Source: Terana coerulea
Lineage: Eukaryota; Basidiomycota; Agaricomycetes; Polyporales; Phanerochaetaceae
DNA: 14,255 nucleotides
Assembly: GCA_024811115.1 (NCBI GenBank)
Contig: JAKOGH010000025.1
Coordinates: forward strand, 1 to 14,255
Direction of reading: 5' to 3'
Shown here one piece after another: positions 8,831 to 14,255 of the stretch. Both the position numbers and the translations under genes were made by a program. How positions within the stretch are numbered: position 1 is the first letter of the stretch; each line of letters opens with the position of its first letter. The notes under the pieces are model-generated. The model was given only the letters and a program-made list of their open reading frames with translations. It was not told the origin of the DNA and did no database searches.

Positions 8831-11223
8831 ATGCCGACAATACTTTATCTCCTTGTTATTACCGTTGCTATCTCCCTCGCGTCCTGGTGGTATCGGGCGC
8901 TGAGCCGGTCGTTCTTCCGACGCATTCGAGGACCGCCGAGGCACTCTTGGCTACAAGGTGATGTCATTGAATTACTGGAAGAGTAGTAGGATACTTACTA
9001 TGTTATCCAATTTAAGGGAATATCCGCGACATTTTGACCGATCAACAGAGTGTCGGTGATTATGATACTAAGTGGCTTAAAGAATACGGAGGCACGTGGC
9101 GGCTTTCTGGTCCCTTAGGCGTATGTGCATTTCCAATCTTGTGTTAGTGTCCGGCTCATCAACATGGTCTACAGTCCAATATCCTGATGACGGCGGACCC
9201 TAAGGTACATACTGAATTGACTGTGTCCTACAACCTGCAAAAATGCTGACACATGGCTTCATATGGACCAGGCCTTGCAGCACATATTCCACAAATCGGG
9301 ATATGATTTTCCAAAGACTAAGCAAACACAGCTTATCTTGTTCAATTTCACAGGGAGAAGCATGTTATACGCCCCTGGTTTGTAATCCTCTAACATCTTC
9401 CTGTGTAAGTCAGGCTGACAGTCCTGGAGACGGCGCCATGCATAGCAGGCATCGGAAGATTATGAACCCCGCTTTCACTGCGTCTCAACTACGCTCCTTC
9501 CTGCCGACGTTCCATCGTAGCTCCGCCAAGGTACGATGAAGCCTTTAGCACATTGGGCCCAGCTAGCTCAACGCAACTGCTTAGATGTGTCAAATATGGA
9601 AGGACCGAGTCCTTGGGCGCGCTCCTACAGGTGCCGTAATTCCCGTAAACAGGTGGCTGGCTCGGATAGCTCTTGACATAATTGGCGAAGGTAAGCAGCC
9701 CTTACTATTATATAACTTCGGCAAGTATCTAATGGTCCTTTTACAGCAGCATTCGATTTCCCGTTTGAGTCTCTCGAGGATCCTGACAGTGGAATGAGCA
9801 AGATTTATCACAACTTATTGTGCGTACCACGCGTGAAACTCTAGGACATGCTTCTTCTCAATTACGGCAAAATAGTGCCGATACGATATTTCGCCCCACG
9901 GTTTGGAACACCGTCCTTCAGGGATTTGTTTTGAGCTACATGCCTCGAGTGGTTTTAGAGCACATTCGCTACATCCCCACTCGTGAATACAATCGGTTCA
10001 GACACACAATGTCGATCATCAATGATGTCTCAAAAGGCTCCTCGCTCAAAAGAGCGCAGACCTTCTGTCTCAGGATACCAGTAAGAAGGACGCTATGAGT
10101 GTGTTGGGTACGCTTTCGTATAACTTGCCATACGATGCGATCTGACCACCCGGCTAGTTCGCGCCAACGCTTCAGAGAACCCGAAGACAAAGCTCACGGA
10201 GGACGAGATGGTGTCGCAGATGGCCGCTCTTACCATTGCAGGACACGAGACCACGGCCAACACCATCACCTGGCTTCTCTGGGAGCTGGCAAAGCACCAG
10301 GATTACCAGGACAAGTTGCGCGCGGAAATTCGACACAAGCATAACCAAGCTATGGTGCGCGGGGACGCTGAGCTGACTATGGAAGATCTCGAATCTATGT
10401 CATATCTCCAAGCAACAGTCCTGGTCGGTTGCTAGCCTCCTTTCATACTATTACATTACAACTTACACTCGTCGTGTAGGAAACGTTGCGATATCACCCC
10501 ATTGTCTACCATTTGCCCCGCATGGCTGGCAAGGATGACATCCTCCCACTTTCGCAGCCCATCATGTCCCAGACGGGAGAGATGATATATGAAATTCCGG
10601 TCGCCGCCGGGCAGGTTATCATGTCATCCATCTGGGCATACAACCGGTAAGTTTACACATTTGTAGTATGGAACTGACACTGATTGAGTATATCAGCCTT
10701 CCAAGTGTATGGGGCGACGATGCCCATCTCTGGAACCCCATGCGTCATATCGAACACAAACCCAGCGTCGAGACACGTATCGGAATGGTTGGCAACCTGT
10801 GAGTGGTTTTGCGCTACGTTTTGGCCTGAACTGAGTATTCGCGACTCCAGGATGACCTTTGTAAGTGCTGGACTCACGGGTTTTGCGCGCGTGTCTCACA
10901 GGTTGCTGTAGCGGGTGGCGTTCGTAGTTGCATCGGGTAAGTGCGTCGAGCGTTGCATTAACTGGGGTGAGCTAACTTTGGTCTCTAGTTGGAAATTTGC
11001 GTACGTATTTGAGTCGTTTGCTCCCGCCGGTGGTAACGAATCTGTGTCTTTCAGCATGATTGAGATGCAGACTATTGTGGCCGATCTCATCAAGAACTTC
11101 AAGTTTACCATTCCGGCGGACAAGCCCGAGATCATTCAAGTTCCCGCGGGTATCATGGTCCCAATGGTGAAGGGAAAGATGCATGAAGGCGTGCAGATGC
11201 CTTTGCATGTCACGGCTCTTTAG
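8831..11223 (+). CDS. Cytochrome P450 monooxygenase, membrane-anchored (15 exons; one or two suspected single-base deletions)
   Basis: Exons: 8831-8957, 9017-9120, 9175-9204, 9272-9381, 9422-9530, 9585-9690, 9747-9819, 9876-10107, 10158-10423, 10480-10646, 10697-10798, 10851-10860, 10912-10936, 10989-11000 and 11055-11223; stop TAG 11221-11223; about 547 aa when two missing bases are restored. Residues 1-20 (MPTILYLLVITVAISLASWW) are the ER signal anchor, followed by a basic, Pro-containing hinge (RRIRGPPR). Further landmarks are HSRHRKIMNPAF (C helix), AGHETT (I helix, oxygen activation, about residue 325), ETLR (K-helix ExxR, about 387), WNPMR (PERF region) and GVRSCIG with the haem-ligand Cys near 486. 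It resembles the large basidiomycete-specific P450 families that read NLMTF...GVR.CIGW; substrate and CYP number cannot be told. It would hydroxylate a lipophilic substrate using electrons from P450 reductase. The 9382-9421 intron (40 nt) is short and gives an unusual APGFPGDGAM join, so that junction is uncertain. Confidence 0.93.
10032..10037 (+). other. Suspected single-base deletion (frameshift) in P450 exon 8
   Basis: Exon 8 reads RHTMSIINDVSK up to AAAAGG, then continues as LLAQKSADLLSQDTSKKD in another frame. Only two bases lie between the AAA codon and the CTC codon. One extra base in the A-run would give SK-R-LL and make the exon 233 nt, which fits the phases of both flanking introns. 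No splice could bridge so short a gap. Confidence 0.8.
10851..10936 (+). other. Haem-loop microexons with an irregular junction
   Basis: Exon 12 (GATGACCTTT) ends directly at GTAAGT (10861). Using the CTGTAG acceptor (10911) gives a 51-nt intron like its neighbours, but the frame then lacks one base. One more G before GTAAGT would give TFAGGVRSCIGW, a perfect FxxGxRxCxG. As sequenced, the CACAG acceptor (10901) keeps frame but gives TFVAVAGGVRSCIGW, three residues too long inside the haem loop. Confidence 0.55.
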
Positions 11224-11379
11224 TGTCAACAGGTAGTGAGAGCGCGATTGATTCAAGGTTGATTTGCACGCATGTCACGTAGAGTGCACCGTTATACTTA
11301 TATTTCACCCCAACTACTGTAGAATCTTTACACCTAGGCTAGATGAGACCAAAATTCACTGGTACTGAGCCCAAACCTC

Positions 11380-11592
11380 TCACATTTCCACGTAACACGC
11401 GCGAAAGCAAACTCCAACAGGTCTTCCTTCCTTGCTGAAACGGCGCAGAATCTCTGGGATGACGAAGTCAGAGTACGCCCTCTCATCGTATGTCGAAGGA
11501 GCACGCTGAGAGAGAAGCTTGGGCGCTCTCCACTCGTCCGAAAGCGTGAGGAATGCTGACAGTGACAGGCGTTTGGTAGCCTCGTGCAAGTT
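11380..11592 (-). CDS. Likely terminal exon of a small minus-strand gene, unknown product
   Basis: The frame NLHEATKRLSLSAFLTL...CYVEM ends at TGA 11380-11382 and has mostly G or C third positions, like the confirmed exons here. A plausible acceptor (GGGGACAG) precedes it at 11593. The GTGCGT donor at the far side would make a 58-nt intron with a CGCTGAC branch site, joining the upstream frame SMHRRSAASS in phase. That upstream frame meets a TGA near 11715 with no clear exon start, so the 5' structure is unresolved and may be broken by an indel. The exon contains DEWRAPKLLSQRAPSTYDER and ILRRFSKEGRPVGVCFRACY. I do not recognise it. It is convergent with the P450. Confidence 0.45.
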   Translation of the reverse strand, partial: NLHEATKRLSLSAFLTLSDEWRAPKLLSQRAPSTYDERAYSDFVIPEILRRFSKEGRPVGVCFRACYVEM

Positions 11593-12243
11593 CTGTCCCC
11601 GAATGCGGAGTCAGCGGTGTACTAAGACGTATAAGCCGAGCTTGACGCACAGAGCTGGCGGCGCTGCGCCTGTGCATGGACGTGTTCTTGCAAAGGCCCT
11701 TGCGGCGCAGGCTTCATGCGACAGCTGAGGTCCAAGTTCTCTAGGCAAACTCATGCAGTCAGCCCGGAGAGTAGGACTACACCTATACCCAGGCCCAAGA
11801 CCCGCAGCAATGAGCGCAGATCCAGCAAACCATTTCCTGAGCTGAGACATGCATACGCAGCAGATCGATAGAGACGCGGGTCCAGCATAGCATTGGAACT
11901 GGCGCGAATACGTTTCGCAGCTGAAATGCTGCTTCTAGGCAGTTTCAGTCTAGGGATAACGAAGTAAGCTTCTTGAAATCATACAGTGTTGAACAGGTTG
12001 AACCGACATACCATCGAGATTGTGCAGCCAGCGCCCAAGTTGTTCAGGATATGGTGCCAAGAAAACTTCCCTGTGAGAGCAGCACCGAGGTGCATAGCCA
12101 CACGCATGTCTTTTCGGCAACAAATGAGGTCGCAGCAACATCCTTCGAGGACATCTGCTTGAGGGTATGCGGACAAGGCAAGTCGGACTGCGCGCCGCCT
12201 GTGCCGCCGCACTTGGCGAATCGGAGTGGCAATCGCCGGCCAT
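11593..12243 (-). other. Possible upstream exons of the same gene, unresolved
   Basis: Three pieces have coding character on the minus strand. 12243 onward starts MAGDCHSDSPSAAAQ. About 12068-12012 reads EVFLAPYPEQLGRWLHNLD, between a CTCTCACAG acceptor and a GTATGT donor. 11888-11751 reads MLDPRLYRSAAYACL then a hydrophobic helix, LLRVLGLGIGVVLLSGL. I could not join them in one frame. If they belong to one gene, it encodes a small membrane protein starting about 110 bp from cofilin and transcribed divergently. Confidence 0.3.
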
Positions 12244-12302
12244 CTTGATACGTAGTAGAAAGGCCCTGTCCCGCTAAACCCGTACACTTAGACACTCGTA
12301 GC

Positions 12303-12350
12303 CATCTCACCCTTACCTCTCACCTCCACCAACCCACACGACCACGCAAC
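12303..12350 (+). promoter_or_regulatory. Pyrimidine/C-rich leader upstream of cofilin
   Basis: The 48 nt before the cofilin ATG are almost free of G and rich in C, T and A (CATCTCACCCTTACCTCTCA and onward). Such CT-rich leaders commonly mark transcription starts of strongly expressed fungal housekeeping genes. Assignment as core promoter or 5' UTR is inference. Confidence 0.4.
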
Positions 12351-12945
12351 ATGGTATGTCTGCCACCCCACCTCGATTCACGGCAAAACATGACTGAATA
12401 TCGCGTCGCTAGTCCTCCGGCGTCGCCGTCTCGGATGACTGCATCACGTCCTTCCAGGAGCTCATGAAGAGGAAGCACAAATTCGTCGTCTACGGCCTGA
12501 ACCCCAAGTTCACGGAAATCGTCGTCCTCAAGACATCCAACGATCCTGATTACGAGGTCTTCCTCAAGGAATTCCCCAACACCGAGTGCCGGTGGGCTGT
12601 GTACGACTTGGAGTACGAGGTCGATGATGGTGGCAAGCGGAACAAGGTCTTGTTCGTCTACTGGTGCGTGCATATTATCCGGGTCGTATGTCACGCGCCC
12701 TCAAGTGCGAATCGCATCCATCACACAGGTCCCCCAGCAGCTCCAGTGTCAAGTCACGCATGGTCTACTCCGCGTCAAACAACGTCCTGAAGAGTCGTCT
12801 CGGTGTCGGGCTCGAGATCCAAGGCAACGACGAGGGTGATCTGGAGTTTGCCAACGGTGCGCCACTCACCCTATCGTTCTAGACTTGCTCTGATTTTCTT
12901 TTCCTGCGATTAGTGCTTGAGAAGGCGAAGCGCAACACCCGGTGA
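12351..12945 (+). CDS. COF1: Cofilin (ADF/cofilin actin-severing protein)
   Basis: Four exons: 12351-12353, 12413-12663, 12729-12856 and 12914-12945; introns of 59, 65 and 57 nt; stop TGA 12943-12945; 137 aa, the normal fungal length. It is a single ADF-H domain. It opens MSSGVAVSDDC, close to the yeast cofilin N-terminus, whose early serine is the regulatory site in the family. It continues with KHKFVVYGLN, EIVVLKTS, CRWAVYDLEYE and the long actin-binding helix region KSRMVYSASNNVLKSRLGV, ending FANVLEKAKRNTR. Cofilin binds ADP-actin and severs and depolymerises filaments in the cytosol, serving actin patches, endocytosis and polarised growth. The first exon is only the start codon. The reading frame is intact. 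It is convergent with MOB2. Confidence 0.97.
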
Positions 12946-13250
12946 ACAAGTGGCTGCTCTCTACAATACGTGAATACCCGCCCAGCCCCCATCTCCGGAG
13001 TCTTGTATATCATTTGTCCCACGAACCCTTTTTGCGGCCGGTATTATCGATAACAGCGTTAGACGCGATGTACACATCAATAATCCAAATGAACTTCACA
13101 TGAAATCTGGACTGCATGGACACAAGTGCAGGCTTGCTTGGTTCTGAGTTGACTTTTCGCTATCAATCCAAATGACGCGCTGATGTACACGAATTCCCCG
13201 TAACGTAAGATTAACTGGTGATGTAACCTATCCTCGCACCCAGACGACCT
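12946..13250. other. Convergent 3' intergenic region between cofilin and MOB2
   Basis: About 305 nt shared by the 3' ends of two convergent genes. It contains two short direct repeats: GATGTACAC at 13067-13075 and 13182-13190, and AATCCAAATGA at 13082-13092 and 13165-13175. No gene is seen. Confidence 0.5.
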
Positions 13251-14221
13251 TCAAGACGACTCCAGGATGCCCATTTCCTTCCACTTCTCCCAAAGCGCGC
13301 CGATACCAACAACTGCGCCAGGCTGTCCCTTGATGTCCTTAACATCCAAAAGTTCATATTCCTTGCCGAACGCGAGGAAGTGCGCGAAGAGCGAGTTGAA
13401 GTGAGGTTCAGAGCGTAGGTGAAGGATTTGAGGGTAGTGCACATAGTACAGGTGAGCGAAGACGCGCAGCAGCTGTCGATAGACGTGCTTCACAGTTGAT
13501 GGGAAATTGGGAGAAGTCCCGACCTGGCAAAGTCACTTCAGACCTGTAAAGGAGAGGTATTGTGATGTATAGCCGCACCTGACTTCGTGGGGAATGTGTT
13601 CTCATCATCTAGCAAGTTTTGAACCCAGGTCATAACGTAGTCGATGTAGGTAGGCGCAGGGAGCTGGACGCTTTTACGATCTTGGTTGATCCACGTGTAG
13701 TTCAGCCTATTGCAGAAAATGAGACGCAATACCTTGGGGATTGAATGAAGGGACATACGTCGGACCTGCCGACATCGAGGGGCACGATTGCTGCGTGCAG
13801 CATTCCGAAAGAACACCATAGAATTGGTTGAGGTTGGTGTAGAAGTCGAAGACTGAAGCGTCAAACGTCAGAAGGTGCTGTGCAGGCCAGAGCGCGTGTC
13901 ACGTACCGTTGACAGCCACCCATTCCATGATGTCTGTGTACTTTGGCTGCATCACAATCGTCTTGAAATTCCCCTTCACGAGCGCAGCTTCGACGAAAGG
14001 ACTGCAGAGGTAGAGAGGCTTCTTAGTGGTACCCGTAGGACTCGCTGGGTCGGCTTGGGATAATGACTCCGTCGAGTGAGAGGCGCCATTGGGTGTAGTG
14101 GATCGCTTGGGAGGGCGAGGAGCCCTTTGCATCGACCGTCTATACATGCATGGTCAATGAACAGCTCACAATGGCGGAAGTGAATTGGGTCGACATACCC
14201 GATGGAATTGAAGAACGACAT
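13251..14221 (-). CDS. MOB2: Mob2-type kinase activator (NDR/Cbk1/Orb6 co-activator; one frameshift)
   Basis: Five exons on the minus strand: 14221-14199, 14139-13907, 13852-13759, 13706-13579 and 13523-13251; introns of 59, 54, 52 and 55 nt. Start ATG 14219-14221 (MSFFNSIG), stop TGA 13251-13253, 249 aa after one frame correction. The Mob domain begins at KPLYLCSPFVEAALVKGNFK, which matches the Mob2 rather than the Mob1 subfamily. It continues DIMEWVAVNVFDFYTNLNQF, the zinc site Cys104 and Cys109 (CTQQSC) with His183 and His188 (AHLYYVH), then IDYVMTWVQNLLDDENTFPT and HFNSLFAHFLAFGKEYELLD. Mob2 binds the N-terminal extension of NDR-family kinases and is needed for their activity in polarised growth and morphogenesis. 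Exon 5 is one base too long; the break lies at about 13503-13516. Confidence 0.95.
13503..13516 (-). other. Suspected single-base insertion (frameshift) in MOB2 exon 5
   Basis: After the splice the minus strand reads GRDF, as expected (GREF in relatives). A few bases on, the conserved frame FPSTVKHVYRQLL is offset by one. Removing one base from the TTCTCCC stretch gives GRDF-SNFPSTVKHV and a phase-consistent exon. A splice alternative would need a 20-nt intron and would lose GRDF. Confidence 0.75.
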
Positions 14222-14255
14222 GACGACACGTCTCGCAGTGAACGTAAACCAGAAG

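Noticed and set aside
8831..11223. Biosynthetic gene cluster around the P450
   Set aside because: The neighbours are a tRNA, an unresolved small gene and cofilin; no synthase, transporter or other tailoring enzyme is present.
12320..12694. 124-codon minus-strand frame opposite cofilin
   Set aside because: It is the antisense shadow of the cofilin exon, which matches the family throughout.
1..14255. CRISPR arrays, phage or bacterial defence systems
   Set aside because: No regularly spaced repeats; the gene structure is intron-rich and eukaryotic throughout.

Overview
The window looks like nuclear DNA of a filamentous basidiomycete, most likely an agaricomycete. The genes are dense and rich in short introns, mostly 50-65 nt. 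Nearly all introns have GTRNGT-like donors and CAG/TAG acceptors, several with CTAAC/CTGAC-like branch sites. The recognisable genes are a DCAF4-like WD40 protein, a fungal C2H2 factor, a 15-exon membrane P450, ADF/cofilin and Mob2. I saw no bacterial, viral or organellar genes.

Layout: (1) 91-1923, minus: DCAF4/WDR21-like WD40 protein. (2) 2577-3545, minus: small protein with a mitochondrial-type presequence, one membrane segment and an acidic, low-complexity tail. (3) 3962-5453, minus: C2H2 zinc-finger transcription factor with the fingers at the extreme C-terminus. (4) 5454-8830: about 3.4 kb without a recognisable protein gene. It holds a roughly 725-bp inverted-repeat element (6936-7660, apparently non-autonomous) and, 80 bp away, an intron-containing tRNA-Lys(UUU). 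(5) 8831-11223, plus: cytochrome P450. (6) 11380 to about 12243, minus: a probable small gene whose exon structure I could not resolve. (7) 12351-12945, plus: cofilin. (8) 13251-14221, minus: Mob2, complete to its ATG.

The genes do not form a pathway cluster. Mob2 (co-activator of NDR/LATS kinases in polarity and morphogenesis) and cofilin (actin turnover) are convergent neighbours with related cell biology, but nothing here shows co-regulation. The P450 has no other biosynthetic genes beside it.

The most important observation is about data quality or gene integrity. Otherwise clean gene models need single-base corrections at several points: an extra base in gene 2, a missing base in the P450 A-run, a probable missing G at the P450 haem-loop donor, and an extra base in MOB2. 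Most lie in or beside short homopolymers. Because they hit housekeeping genes as well as accessory ones, assembly or sequencing indels are likelier than pseudogenes. I found no convincing undescribed multi-gene system. The best candidates for something new are the mitochondrial-type membrane protein, the inverted-repeat element and the unresolved gene beside cofilin.
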